Shown: positions 34,986-46,883 of the stretch, in pieces
How the letters are laid out: each line of letters starts with the position of its first letter
How positions within the stretch are numbered: the stretch's first letter is position 1
Assembly: GCA_003971905.1 (NCBI GenBank)
Contig: RSEE01000016.1
Coordinates: 558,001-622,000 of the forward strand
Source: Moniliella sp. 'wahieum'
Taxonomy: Eukaryota; Basidiomycota; Moniliellomycetes; Moniliellales; Moniliellaceae
Length of the DNA: 64,000 bases
Direction of reading: 5' to 3'
Position numbers and translations under genes: made by a program
The notes under the pieces: model-generated
Told to the model about the DNA's origin: nothing
The model's database searches: none
The model's input: the letters and a program-made list of their open reading frames with translations, nothing else

Positions 34986-36109
34986 ATCACGCTCTTCCTT
35001 ATTCTGTTAGACCCGGGGACCAAATCATGGTCTACAGTGTTATTATTAGTGTTCGCTCACTGGATGCGGCCTCGACTACACCAATGTGTTTTTGATATTT
35101 AGGAGGAAAGAGCATAATCATGCTAGATGGCATACAGCATTGGCTCCACCCCGTTTTTCATCACAGGCAGATGGTGCGTATACTGTCCCACTCTAAATAT
35201 CCCGCGGAGGCGAGGAAGAGGACTTTTAAATAGATCCTCTGTATTGCTGGTGAAGGACGCCAAAGTTAGGAGCAATAGATATGCCACGTCTCTCCATAAT
35301 ACTAGGCGACAAGGGTATGATGTGATGCGGAAGATACACAAAAGCACACGACAACAGTCAATACATACTAGGCACACGACGGAGTGGCTATAACCCCCTT
35401 TTTTGAACGGGAGAGGTGTGTGTTGTGTGGATTTGACTGAGGCCATTGGCGTTGTTGTAGAGGGAGGCCGTGTCGCGCCACACACTCGTGTAGTGGTTCC
35501 GATAGTTCAAGAGCCCGAGTCCTTCCCGTTCATTCTTTCCGGGATCTCGTCAGAATCTTGGGGGCCGTTTACGTCGGGTGCCGCTGCAAGCGGTGATCTG
35601 CCAGCCAACACATCTCTGCGTGAACTCACCAAACACCAGTATGCGTCACGGAATCCCTGCTCCGTCCTTCGGGCATTCAGGTCTCCGCGGAGACCTATGA
35701 TGAACGAGGAAGTGCTATCGGATGGCTCCGCTTGCTTCTGTTGGGGGGGGTAGTGCTAGGCTTCTCCTGCTCGGCCCTCAGTGGATCGGTGACGCTCTCG
35801 CTTAGCCGGTCGAAAGGGTTCCGCTCGCAGGGCGCGCACGCCCTGCTCGCTCCATCTCCCTTCTCTCTCTCCTGTCTCCTTCCCTTCAGACGTTGCTTGA
35901 AGACTTGTGGCTCACCACTTTGCCTTCACGCCTTGTCTGACGGCTGCTTTGCAGCTGATCCATAGGATCGCGAGTGCTCCCAGTCGCACTCTAGCAGCTT
36001 CGTCTGCTTCGCTCTGTTAACATCTATGCCAGTGCGAGGGGATTGGATAGGAGGGGGTTACGAAAAAGGGGTCAACCAACAGTCAGCATATCCTCGATCA
36101 GTGGGAATC

Positions 36110-36455
36110 CTTTATCCCACCTTCCATTCTCGTCCCTTCCCACCTTCTGACCGTTTCCAGCCAATTGATTGAGTAATACAGGCAACCTCTCGTCTCCACT
36201 TAGCTGCCTCATCTTCACTATCCAACCTCGTCGTTCAGCTTTCCATCCGCTCAGTCGCGCAAGCCTTCCTTCAGCGGTATCGGTTCCGCGTACCACAGAG
36301 CATATCGCGTGGGTTTCTTCCACAGTCACTGCCCTGCCTCAGCTCTGGCAGTGTTTTCCCTCCACTGCATCTACCCGTTCCTAAGCCCCGGAGGCTTCAG
36401 ACACGGTACTACCCCCAAGCCGGCGCATACGCAGCCTTGCCACGCGTACGGCCGC
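36110..36455 (+). repeat. Dispersed repeat B, copy 1
   Basis: It matches 44870-45215 in the same orientation. Shared blocks in order are CCACCTTCCATTCTCGTC, CCAGCCAATTGAT, CAGGCA, CGCGCAAGCCTTCCTT-like, GGCAGTGTTT, CCTAAGCCCCGGAGGCTTCA, and AAGCCGG...GCAGCCTTGCCAC. By eye about 70% identical. Class unknown. Confidence 0.6.
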
Positions 36456-37820
36456 CTCGGATTCCCACCTCTCCCTTGCTCCATCCCCTCCCAGTTGTTC
36501 CACCGATCCCCTTTGTCCCCCTCCACTTCTTGTCCCCCCTTGTCCCCCCCCTCAATTGCTCTCCACATCTCCTCCTTGCTCCACCACTCTGCCTTGTGCC
36601 ATGGTTACTCTTTGCACCACGGCTCCCCTTTTAAGGTATGGGGGACGCGTCGACGCGACTCTGTGACGCGACTCCGTCATATGCCCAATGGTTGGCGGCC
36701 ACCCTCCCACCCGTCACGTGCAGTCGGGGAGCAGTAGGGTTCAGGTCGGGAGCAGTAGGGTTGTTGGCACTTTTCTGTGCCTCCTGCCATATGGTAATAG
36801 AAGATTGGACGAGATGTATCTACTAACGATTCATGGTGGCTGTTCACTGGCCGTCCACACCAATACGGAGCTGAGATGGCTGAGAGTGTGTCTCGGGGAA
36901 AAAGCATCCATTGGAGCTTGGAGCTTGAAGCTTGATGCTTGAAGAAGATGCTATATGGTGGTGCATTGTGACATTGGCGTGGATTGGGCCAGCAAACTCG
37001 TGTAAAAGTAGTACAAAAGGAGATGGGCCCGAGCCCTGCGGCATATGCCATGCAATCAAGAACAAGAGGAATGATTACTCGTTGAGATGAGCGTCTTCGG
37101 GCTTATTGTTGGATGGCCGATGGCTGCAATCAGAGGTGGTGTCTCTGTAGAGCAGGAGAATCCTGGCAAGATGAGAGATCGCGCGTAGAGGGTGCCCTTG
37201 GGGAAAAGACACAAGCTATATGTATACACCCTATTTATTAGCGGCAGCGGAGGGAACGTTTATGGTCGATCGCGTTGGCCATCGCCACCGGGCCACCTCA
37301 GGCCCTCAGGCCTCAGGCCTCATTAGTCACTAGTCACTGCTTATATGTTCCAAACACTGAGCAGGTGGGATGGATCTATGGTCTGAGAGCTCACACGGTC
37401 TGGTCTGTGTGCGGTGCGGAACCCACCTCGCTCTGGGTTGAAACGCGCGGATACACACACATTGAAGGGAGGCCACTGGGGGCGCCTCCCCGCGATTCTC
37501 GCTCGGGGGCGCTTTCTATTAAGATCTCGCCCCTGTCACATGTCACAGTAGGCCAGCTCTGTGGCACAGAGACAGTGCCGATCCGATGAGCGCTTTTGCG
37601 CGGCCAAATGTAGGATGGCTTGCTTCATCGATAGATGATCGGTGATTGCATATATAACGTTGCGGGTACCTAAAAGGCCTAAGGCCTAATTCATCAGCAT
37701 CACAAAGCAGTGCCTCCACTCTGCTATCCTCGCCACCTCCCCCCGTCTGTTCTTTGCGCCACCACCACCCCCACCACCCTCACCACCAGCTCTACTGTTA
37801 CCTCCTATTTGTTCGTCATC

Positions 37821-38326
37821 ATGGGAGCCTGTGCCCGGTTTATCGAGATCATTTTGGCCATTATCCTGCCCCCCCTGGGAGTCTTCCTTCGGGTGGGCTG
37901 TACCAGTCAGGTGAGTGCGGCCCTCGTCGACAATCGTGTGCATTTTGGAATGTTCAGCTGACCTCGAATCTCTCCTTGTCTCTCGCTGCAGTTCTGGATC
38001 AATGTTCTGCTCACGGTATGTTGTACCTCTCCATGGACATCCTCTTTTCCTATGTTTTTGTTGATCAACAGAGGAAACTGACTCTCTCTTCCTCCCCCCA
38101 CTCTTTTCCCAAACTCGTGTTTTTCACTCGTTGCTCCCTACCATCTCGTCAATTGCCTCCCCCTTCCCCAAACTATTCCCGACAAAAAGATTCTCGGATA
38201 CTTCCCAGGTACGTTTTGCTGTATCCACTCCCGACCTTATCAGGCGTATGATATATCGGCTGACCTGTGTACCTTGTTTCAACTATAGGGTTGATCCATG
38301 CTCTGTGGATCGTGTTGCGCGATTGA
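37821..38326 (+). CDS. PMP3: Plasma membrane proteolipid 3 (Pmp3 family)
   Basis: Four exons, 37821-37910, 37992-38015, 38190-38208 and 38289-38326, give 56 residues with an intact frame. The peptide MGACARFIEIILAIILPPLG carries the first helix and the conserved PPLGVF turn. WINVLLT-ILGYFPG-LIHALWIVLRD gives the second helix and the conserved end. Pmp3 is a tiny two-helix plasma-membrane protein linked to cation and membrane-potential homeostasis (family knowledge). Exons 2 and 3 are only 24 and 19 nt. Donors are GTGAGT, GTATGT and GTACGT, and acceptors TGCAG, AAAAAG and TATAG; the AAAAAG acceptor lacks a pyrimidine tract immediately before it. Confidence 0.94.
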
Positions 38327-39430
38327 GTTCGTCGCGGTGGGCGTGAAGACGATGGACATGCGGGCCAAGACAACTCTGCAGTACCCTTCGGATACCCCAC
38401 CCGTTATGCCCCGATCCTCGATCAGTGCGCCCGACCTTGTGGACCTCTCCCCTGTTTTGGACTGTTTGCTTCCAGCACTCTCCTTCTGACGTCCTGCCTC
38501 CTCTTGGAAGTCAGGCACGTCTGGATGGCTGCTCCCCAACGATGCTACTACGTATCACTCCCCTTCGTTCCGACCAAGCTACTCTGTAGCGTCTCTTGAC
38601 AATGGTCAATAATGTGTGGCCCTTGCCTCGGCTAGCCTCACGTCCGTCTGTTGGCAGACACGAGGTTGGGTACCGCGTAGCTCCTTGACCAGGACCTTGA
38701 AACCTGTTTTCTTTCATTTGTATTCGCGGATCAGCGCCCGCGTAGGACGGGAGGATGATGTAGCAGGGACCCTAGTTGGCAGGAAGTGTACTGCATGTGA
38801 TCCAAGTACTTGGTGCACCGTGATCGAGGGACCAACTGGCCGCAATCAGACGACCCCGATGGTCTGAAAGAGCAAGGCAACTGTGATTACGAGCATGGAG
38901 ATGAATGCGCTACTATCGAGGGGAAGCGGGGTCGATCGTGAAAGGTAGACAGGAGGGGAAGGCAAACCCAGGATCACAGAGGAAGGCACAGGCGCTCGGA
39001 CAGGACTGTGGCCTAAAGTATCAGCGTCGCCGAGGGTCTGTCTGGGGAAGATATCCTCTCCACTCCCCAACGCACTACAACCAAAGTAAAGTAGAAGCGC
39101 TACTCAGTGTGGAAAGCCGAGAAAAAGATATAGATGTAACAGCAAGGTGGAAAGCAGGGGTCCTGTGCATTTTGGTTCCTGCACCGTGGGTGCTCGAGTC
39201 AACGCTAGTTTCGGCAGCTCCAGCCTGCCCATGCCCTCAAAAGACATGTGCTGGAGCAGATCCAAAGTATCGCCGGGTAGCTGCACCCCAGCGGCAGAAA
39301 CATGCAGCATGCAGCAGCACGGACAAACAACCAAAGGAGGGCGGAGAGGAAACAGAGAGGCAAAGCAAGATCGCACGTATCATCCTTCCTCCAAGATCAT
39401 TCCGAAGCGCGTTACGTGCAGAACATTTGC
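38327..39430. other. Intergenic stretch
   Basis: The 3' regions of Pmp3 (+) and of the convergent SNX3-like gene (-). Frames on the plus strand at 38905-39531 are antisense or low quality. Nothing else is recognisable. Confidence 0.45.
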
Positions 39431-40870
39431 TCAGAGCCACTGGTTGCGGTCAAAGCCAGGGTCCTGAAGGAAGGCGCAAAGAACCTTGGAGCCCGTTTGA
39501 AGCAGCGGGTGGCCCGCTACGATCTGAATGAAACGCTCCAGCCCTTCGCGCCGCGTCTCAACCACTTCTTCGCTGAAACGGTTGGTAAAGACTTGCCTGG
39601 GAGCGGAGGGATGTTGACCCGACTGCTCTCGCGCTCAAGAATATCACGAAAGTATTCAAAGTCGCTGTACCGCCGGCGACGCTACTGTAGCGCATCTTGA
39701 ACGCCGGAATGTTGGTCTGCACACACACACACATGGGTTAGGAACTAGAGCACTCCAAAGACCAAACAGCCGGCATGAGACAGATGCGTACCCTCGTGAT
39801 GATTTCATAGTCGGTAAACTGTTTGCGGCCATACCCATGCGTTAAAGCGTTGCGCACCTCCACCTCCAAGAAGTTCTCCGGCACCCGTACATGTCCTCTG
39901 GGTTCTCCTTTGCACCGGGGCGCTGGGCAGACGGGCAAAGGGAGACGAGTAGGCAGCGACAGAGGAGTTGTACTGGTACCCACCAGGCAGGTCGTCTGCG
40001 ACAGACCGCCAGCCGTTGCGGTCGAAGCAAACGCCGCATACGGCGCCGAGTTGTGGCTGGCAAACGCACGGTGCGATGCACCCCCCGGCACGGGCGTTGA
40101 ACCAGCCCGGGTAGTTGCCTTGAATGCACCAGGCGGAATGCCGGAACCCACCCCGGAACCAGTGCCGGTGCGGGCGGACGAAGTTGGCGCTGCCGCACTG
40201 GTAGGAGGGGAGGACGCCACGTCAGGTCCGGAGGGCGAGGTCATCGCTCGTTGCACGGGTGCGCCCAGGCCGTCCGAATCCTGGGCCAGACGGCGCGGGG
40301 GGGAAGAGTGAATATGCGCATAGGCCGAGGAAGGGGAGTGGGGGGAGGCCCGCGGGGCAGACGGGGATGTGGAGCTGGGGTGAGATGTGGTCCTACCTAG
40401 CGCCGACGCGGGCTGCGGCTCGGGCTGGATCGGGGGGCACGGCGGGAGCAGGCGTGGTCGTCCAAGCATCGTCTGCGGTCGCAGGGCCCTCGTCCAGATC
40501 GTCCGCCAGATCGCCCACGTGCTGCTGGAAGGCGACCGAAGGCAGGATCGGCTTAAGGGAGCCGCCTGAGCCGGGGCAGGAGCAGACGCAGGCGGCTGCG
40601 ACGGCCGCGGCGGCACGCATTGAAGCCAAACCCACCTGCCTCGTCGTCGTCGTCGTTGTAGTTGTTGTCGCTGGCAGGCGTGTCCAGTGCGAGGCTTGCG
40701 AGGCCACTGGTGAGCGGAGGGGTGGGCGGAGAGAAGAGCTGGGCGGTGCTGGGCAGGGTGCTGGGCAGGGCAGAGGGCGAGTCGAGAGCCAGGGCGGCAC
40801 TGGACGCAGGGGGGGCGCCCCAGGGTGCCTCGTCGTCGTCGTCGTGCTCAGCCTGCCACACGGAAGCCAT
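39431..40870 (-). CDS. SNX3/Grd19-like PX-domain sorting nexin with a long N-terminal extension
   Basis: The C-terminal part is a complete SNX3-type PX domain: [31 protein letters not shown] before a 75-nt intron (39791-39717), then [19 protein letters not shown] and IPPLPGK. It ends FDRNQWL at 39431, with two one-base breaks near 39675 and 39590. SNX3 binds PtdIns3P on endosomes and sorts retromer cargo (family knowledge). Unlike normal SNX3 (about 160 residues), an N-terminal extension of about 300 residues precedes it. It starts at 40870 with [18 protein letters not shown], continues acidic, Ser/Pro-rich and Ala-rich, and changes frame several times (about 40620, 40570, 40380). The extension is read from composition and continuity. 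A separate upstream gene fused by misreading cannot be excluded. Confidence 0.72.
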
Positions 40871-41694
40871 GGCGGGGAGGGGTGGAGGTGGCAATGTCGG
40901 CCGCTGGAATGGGCGTGGAGAGGCGCGCAGCCGCTGGTTCGCCGCACGGCCTCGCAGGCCCTAACCAGCGCCGCGCTTACCTACGCACCCGCCTCATTCC
41001 AACGTTCAAAACCTGCGGTTGCCAGCGGCTGAACTGTGAAATTGAACCTTTGAAGCTTCGAGCTGGCGACTCCCGTTCGAGCGACAGGCCTATCTCTCCT
41101 TGTCTGCAGGTCGGACGAGCAGGTGGCAGGCCATCAGGCTCCAATACACATCTCCCAACGCGTAAGCGCATCGACACGCGTCTCTTAAAGGACGGCCTAC
41201 CTATACACCAGATCGTCAAACGAGGCACAGAGAACACGAGGAGATTTGAGGCAAGAGGGAGCGAAACAGATGAATATGTAGACGTGTGTGCGATCGGGAG
41301 GGGGGAGGGGGGGCAGGGTGGCAGGAGTGAAACTTGGCCAGGGCCAGTGGAGCAAAGCAGATTGAATGAGAGGGGAGGGGAGGGGAGGGAAGCGAGAAAG
41401 GGCAATGTGCAAATGACAAAGGAACAATACGAAAACACAAAAGAGTCCTTGCAAGGGCAGAATATCGGTCAGGTGTAGCAACGCAGATATCAAACGGAAG
41501 ACATGCATGCGGTGACGCAGCGTAACGATAAAGAGAAAGAAGGGGAGCGAGTGGGACGGGGTATGCATCCTCTCTGGACTCAGCCAAAGGAACGGATCGG
41601 GGCTAGAAGACCAAGAGACGATTGGATTGGAATGGTGGATCCAGCAACTCAGCCCACCGCAGAGCATAGCATGTTCCGGGGCAGACCAATAAAC
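40871..41694. other. Intergenic stretch
   Basis: Promoter side of the SNX3-like gene and 3' side of the GH79 gene. It holds G-rich runs (41298-41316 and 41372-41390) and no supported gene. Confidence 0.5.
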
Positions 41695-43746
41695 TTAACT
41701 GTGAGCACGCTCGTCTCCCAGTGGTGGCGACGTGGACCTCATCTCTTGCATGCCTCCTTCCAGGCGGTTGGGCCCTGTCTGGCGCGCCTTGCGGCGCCGG
41801 CACATGAGCCAAATCACCACTCCTGCCACAGCCGCCAGGAACAAGACGCCACAAGGAATGGCCACCGCCAACGCGACAATGCCCCCAGTGGAAAGACCAT
41901 GGTGGGTCGACTTGAACCCGGAAGTGGCGCTGAAGGTCGGTGCCGGTCCACCAGAGCCATCGCCGCGCTCGGAAGAGGTGACGGATGCACAGTTGGTCTG
42001 GTTGACTACTGGGTTGCTGCCCAAGCGCGACCCTAGATTGGCCACCAACGCCGAGCCATCGGGCACGGTAATGCTCACTCGGCCCTGCGAGTCGGCTGTG
42101 ACAGTCTGAAGCGTGGTGTTGACCAGGTCCGGTTGGGCATTGGGCAATGTCTCAAATGACAAGCCGTTCCAGGTGGTGTTTTTGGTGGCGTCGGTACCCG
42201 GGGCGGTAAGATGGGAGAGATAGAACGTCTGGCCTGCCAGTGCGGGGAGGGAAAAGGAAAAGGATGCACTGTTGCCTGAAGGGGAAGACATGTTGTTGGT
42301 CTGGGTGTTGATAAACGCAAAGCCGGTTAGATCGTTGGCCGTGTAAATCGAGTAGGCAGTCAGGCGCCCAGCGTAGCCGCTGGGTGGGGGTGTGATGGAG
42401 GCGACACGCGTGTTGCATTGTGCGCCAATCAACTGCGCAATGGCAGCATAGGCATAGTAACATGACCGCACGTGCGGTGGCGTGTTGAGGATCGGGATTG
42501 GCTGCCACGGGGCTGAATAAGAAGTTTGGGTCGAGTGCAACTGAAGAACTCACCCCAACCGTAGCAGCATAGAGGAAAAAGTTGAACGTCCACAATGTGT
42601 TGGCAAACGTGTCAGAGATGCCCTTGATCCCTTCGGGGCCGATGGAGCCCATCTCACGCAGAAAGTAGGGCTTGCCCGTTACCTTGGCTTGCCCCGCCTG
42701 GTTTGCCCATTCCCCAAATTGCGACGCAGTGTTATCCAAGTCCAGTAGCCAATCGGCCGTCATGGCAAAGGGCGAAACACCAATGTAGTACTGTCCTCTC
42801 AATCTGGTCAGTCCATCGCAACGTCCAAATACAAAAGGGGTAAGGGGCAGAAGGGTGTTTGGGTGTGGGGATCGGGAAGGGAGGGAGGGAAGAGAGAGAG
42901 ACGAACCGTGTAGTCATGCTGATTCCAGCCAGAAACATAGACACCGTTGCCGCTTGCCACGCCATTGGAGTCCTGAACCAAGTTTTCAATCCGGAATGGG
43001 TGGCCGTTTTGGTCCGCCGTGGTGGCAGTGGCAGCGACTTCAAAAAATTGGACGATTTGTTGCGCGGGACAAGGACACGAGAGTGGATGGCCTGAACATG
43101 GGCAATCCACTCTGCGCCGTACTGGGATTCGGTATAGCCAGCGGGGCGGTAGCCGTTTTTGACGTAGAGGTCCGGTTCGTTGCCCACCTCAAAGCCCGAC
43201 ACGGTCACGTTCTTGAGCAAGTCCAGTGGCGCAGCGGCCTGTTCCACGATGCGGTCAATGGAATCGGAGCCATTGTAGGCCAAGTTGAGACCAAATGTGA
43301 TGGGTGTGCCTTTGGGGAGACGGTCGAGCATGGTGAAGACATCGGGGCCGTAGTACCAGGAGGCGGTGACGGGGGCGAGACCGGTCGAGTTGTCAATAAA
43401 TGAATAGCCCGAGGCGTTGGCACTGTAGAGCATATTGTCGCCCGTGTTGCCGCCGATGCGCAAGTGACTGGGCACCCAGTAAAGTTACGCAGGTTGGCAA
43501 GGCAGCCGTACGTCAGGGGGTTGACCTTGTCGGTACCGGTAAATGCCTGGAGGTTGGTGGGCTCGATGCCCATGCCGGCATAGGACGGCAACAGCGTCTG
43601 CGAAAGGGTATCGCCCGCGTCCGACGCGTTGAGCGCCGGCGAGAGACTGAAGGTCGTCACAGCGCTGCGGCGACGTGGGCGCCTGTGGCGGCCAGGAGCC
43701 ATAGCTGCGCCGCACGGGCAGGAGCCGAACGCCGACGGTGACCCAT
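41695..43746 (-). CDS. GH79-like glycoside hydrolase with C-terminal membrane anchor
   Basis: It starts at 43746 (MGHRRRSAPARAAQLWLLAA), an Arg-rich then hydrophobic signal sequence. The catalytic barrel contains HLRIGGNTGDN, the acid/base region EVGNEPDLY (about 43175-43150) and the nucleophile region REMGSIGPEG (about 42665-42635). Then follow a beta-rich C-terminal domain (YIGVSP..., SGYAGRLTAYSIYTAN), a Ser/Thr-rich linker, one membrane helix (GIVALAVAIPCGVLFLAAVA) and a basic stop-transfer (CRRRKARQ). GH79 enzymes act on glucuronic-acid-containing glycans (family knowledge). An intron lies at about 42906-42795. Frame breaks near 43470, 43080 and 42545 are read as indels. The membrane anchor suggests action at the cell surface or wall. 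Confidence 0.82.
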
Positions 43747-46700
43747 AATACTCAGAGTGACGCGTGCCGAGAGGTTGTGGAAGCAGCGGGGGCAGTGGGT
43801 GGGAAGGGGGAAGAGGGGCGGAGGAGAGGGAGGAGAGGAAGGCGAGGGAGAGGCGACCAGGAAACGGGACTGGAAGCTAGTGGGAGCCGCCGGGCGACAC
43901 GCTATGGCACACGACATTCATCTGGGCGTCTCTGAATACGGCGAGAATGATAATGCAATCATGGCCGATTGATGATACTGATCGATGGCCCAAACACAGT
44001 TCGAGAAATCCTCGGCGTCACACGTCACGCGTGACGACCCGCCTCTCGCCTCACGCGTCACTCCGCGGGATCCAGCGGACAGGTGTCGGTGAAACACCCC
44101 GCTCGCCAGCGGCGGGTGGAGCCCCACGCACGGGGGCAGTATTCCTGGAGCATGGCCTGAGCGATCACGCTGCGGAACACGCTGGTGATCGCTGACTGCG
44201 GCTCGCTGGTCGCTGATTCTTCGTTTGTTTGGCCTGCTTTTGCCCAAGAAACACACCTGCCCCCAGCCAGCGTCGTCATGCGTCAGGCGTTATCGATCAT
44301 CGTCATCAGGGCGTTTCCTCCTCTGCCTTTTCTCTCTCGGATCTCAGATCGCCATCTCACTTCTCTCGCTCGCTCGCTCGCTCCCGCTCCAAGCGCAAAC
44401 ACCGCCTTTTTCCACGGCGCACCACGGAAACAATGTAGGTGCAGCAAGTAGGTACTCGCTCCTCCAGTATACCGTCTGTTCCACCGATCGCATCATATCG
44501 CGCTGTCACGGGCTGCGGCGGACCCAAGATGGTCCGAGCCAAGCTAAGGCCCGCCTGCTCCGCACATGCCAAGTAGAGCGTGCACCGCAGGCCAATCAAG
44601 TGTGATGACGGTTGGCTAAATTAAGTACCGTGGCCCGAAGGGTCATGCTCCGTGCGACAATAGTCGCCCCCCGCCCAAGTCCAAGTCGGCCGGCCTAAAT
44701 AAGGCCACCGAGCTTCCAGTGCCGTGGCGGCATCTGCCGTCCCGTCCCCGTTTCCGTTTCCTTTCTCGGTCGCGCCTGTGGCGACCAAGCCCGCTTTTGA
44801 CATGTCTTCCTTTCTACACCCCTCTTGTATCCGTTTCCCTTTTGATCCTGCCTGTACCCTGGTTGATGGGGACCTTTTCCCCACCTTCCATTCTCGTCAT
44901 CCTCTCGTCTCCACTTTCGTCCATTTCCCCGCCTATCCTGTCCGACTCCTGCCCGTTTTCCAGCCAATTGATCCAGTACACTGCAGGCAGCTCCTCTTGT
45001 TAGCGTCCGACATCTCCTCCGACCTCGTCCTCCAGCCCTTCGTCAGTCCAATCGCGCGAACCCTCCTTCGGTCGCGGCGATTGCCAGTCTCAGTTGAGGC
45101 AGTGTTTGTCCCCCTCCTGCCTCCCCCGTCCCTAAGTCCCGGAGGCTTCAGACACGTTACTACGGCCCAAGCCGGTGCAGACGCAGCCTTGCCACACGTG
45201 CAGCCGCCCCACCAAAGGCCTCTCCTCGTCCCTAGCTCCGCTCGGACACACCAACCAGTCTAATCCCGAAACTACCGTGAGTCGGCCTACCGTCGCCTAA
45301 GGGATTGTACCCCAAAAAACCCCAGGGCGGGCCCCTGGCGGCGCCCGCCCGTGACACGCGCTGCAAATTTCCCTCTTCCTACTTCTTGTCTCCGATACAC
45401 GGCCATGTCTCCTATTTTGCGCATGCGCCGCCAACGAGACGGCGATGTTGGCGTACCCTTTCCTGAGGTCTACGGCCGGGAGGTTAGTGACTAGTGACAT
45501 GCGACAGTGACTAGGGAGATTAGGCGTATGGAAAACAACAACAACAACCCGTATTAGGATGACGCCATGAGGCCTCCCTCCGTGTTACTCGGTACGTGGT
45601 TCTTCCAGATCGCGAGGTCTCGATCATGCATGATCGATGATCGCGCTCCGTTTGTCTGACGATGCGGAAGAAACTCGACGCTTTTTCGCCAATTCTCTCG
45701 GTTGTCTAGCCAAAGTTCGGCACGTTACGCTCGGCACGTCTGCTGTTGCAGCACAAGATGAAGCGCTTCTGAGATCGGAAGCCATCCGCGCCGTCCCCTG
45801 TCTCCCATAGTGCATCGGCCGCGCCAGATACATGCTCAACGTTCAACTGAACGTTCAACCGCTCAGTGCGCTCCCTACCAGCGCCCACTACGGAATTCGG
45901 TACTCAGTCTTACTACCGTCAAATCCAACATTCACCCAACTGCCGCTTCACACCGCGTCCCATCCGCCATCGTTGGGGTGCTGTCTAGCATGGCACTTCC
46001 GACACCCGGGGGACCCCACTTGCCCGGCACGCTGCCCACACGCCCAGCATCGATCATCGATCATGCACTATCATATCAATTCACACCTGAGGGGCTGGGA
46101 GGACCCAAGGCAGGCCAAGCTTCCAGTTTCCAGCTTCCAGGCGCCAAGGCCTGGATCGGTAACATGTGACCCGGTGACCTGGTGCGGGTGACGCGGTAAA
46201 GCGTGCGATGCGGCAACAGGGTGACGTCATGTGTCACACGGGTCTGCCTTGTTGAGGCAGACTTACTTCTGACATCTTACAGGCCTGGGTCCTAGGCCCT
46301 ATAGGAGGCCTGGTAAGGCCGGAAGCCAATGGCCCTTGAAGATCAAAGAAAGAAAAAAACTGTGGCCAGTGCCAACATCTCGACGCCGAGTGTCTGCGAC
46401 GACTGCGACCCCCCGAGTCGCATATCACATGCACATGTCACAGGGGATGCTCCCACCATTCTCGATCGACCGCCATATACACCTTCACCCTACTCTAACT
46501 GCCGTGAACAGTGTCCAAGGGAATACGATGCAACGGCGAGGACAACGCGGGAACGCGCCACGATCCGCATCATGCCTCCCAAAGTGCCACGCTCAAAATC
46601 AATAACCAATCAAGACGAGGGGGGGAAGCATCCGGTTGATGAAACCATTGAACGTAGAAACGAGACAAACACATCGCCTTTGATGGCGGACGGCGATAGG

Positions 46701-46883
46701 GAGCGGGGGGAGGAGGAAGGGGAAGCAGAAGAAAGAAACAGAACCATGGCGAGTCAAGCCTTATGGGAATGAAGACAAGAAGGGAAGAAAAGGCAAGCCA
46801 GTTTGGCTGGCCCAGCTGTATTGTACGGGGGCTATAGCGGGAGAGCAAGGGGAGCAGAGCTGGGGCTCAAAAGGGTTACCCGG
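43747..46883. other. Long intergenic stretch with repeat B
   Basis: 43975-44060 holds GTCACGCGTGAC-type words. 44200-44430 looks like a pyrimidine-rich leader ending at an ATG that is followed at once by a stop, so no gene is called. Repeat B copy 2 covers about 44870-45215. 45615-45645 and 46045-46066 are clusters of GATCATCGATC words. No supported gene. Confidence 0.5.
44870..45215 (+). repeat. Dispersed repeat B, copy 2
   Basis: Direct-orientation relative of 36110-36455 (blocks listed there). Sequence just before it (44810-44870) also resembles the region before copy 1, so the true element may begin earlier. No terminal repeats found. Confidence 0.6.

Larger units (their letters stand above)
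33769..37820. other. Long intergenic stretch with two dispersed repeats
   Basis: No gene is supported. It contains repeat A copy 4 (about 34740-34985), repeat B copy 1 (about 36110-36455), two TAGGGTT words at 36735-36742 and 36756-36763, heptamer words at 36905-36940, and CCTCAGGC words at 37297-37325. Short protein-like patches on the minus strand (34448-34636) have no partner exons. The last 100 bases before 37821 are the pyrimidine-rich leader of Pmp3. Confidence 0.5.

Noticed and set aside
36735-36763. Telomere-like TAGGGTT words
   Set aside because: Only two isolated copies with unrelated sequence between them; not a telomeric array.
44200-44605. Short gene after a pyrimidine-rich leader
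   Set aside because: The first ATG is followed directly by TAG and no alternative frame has protein character.
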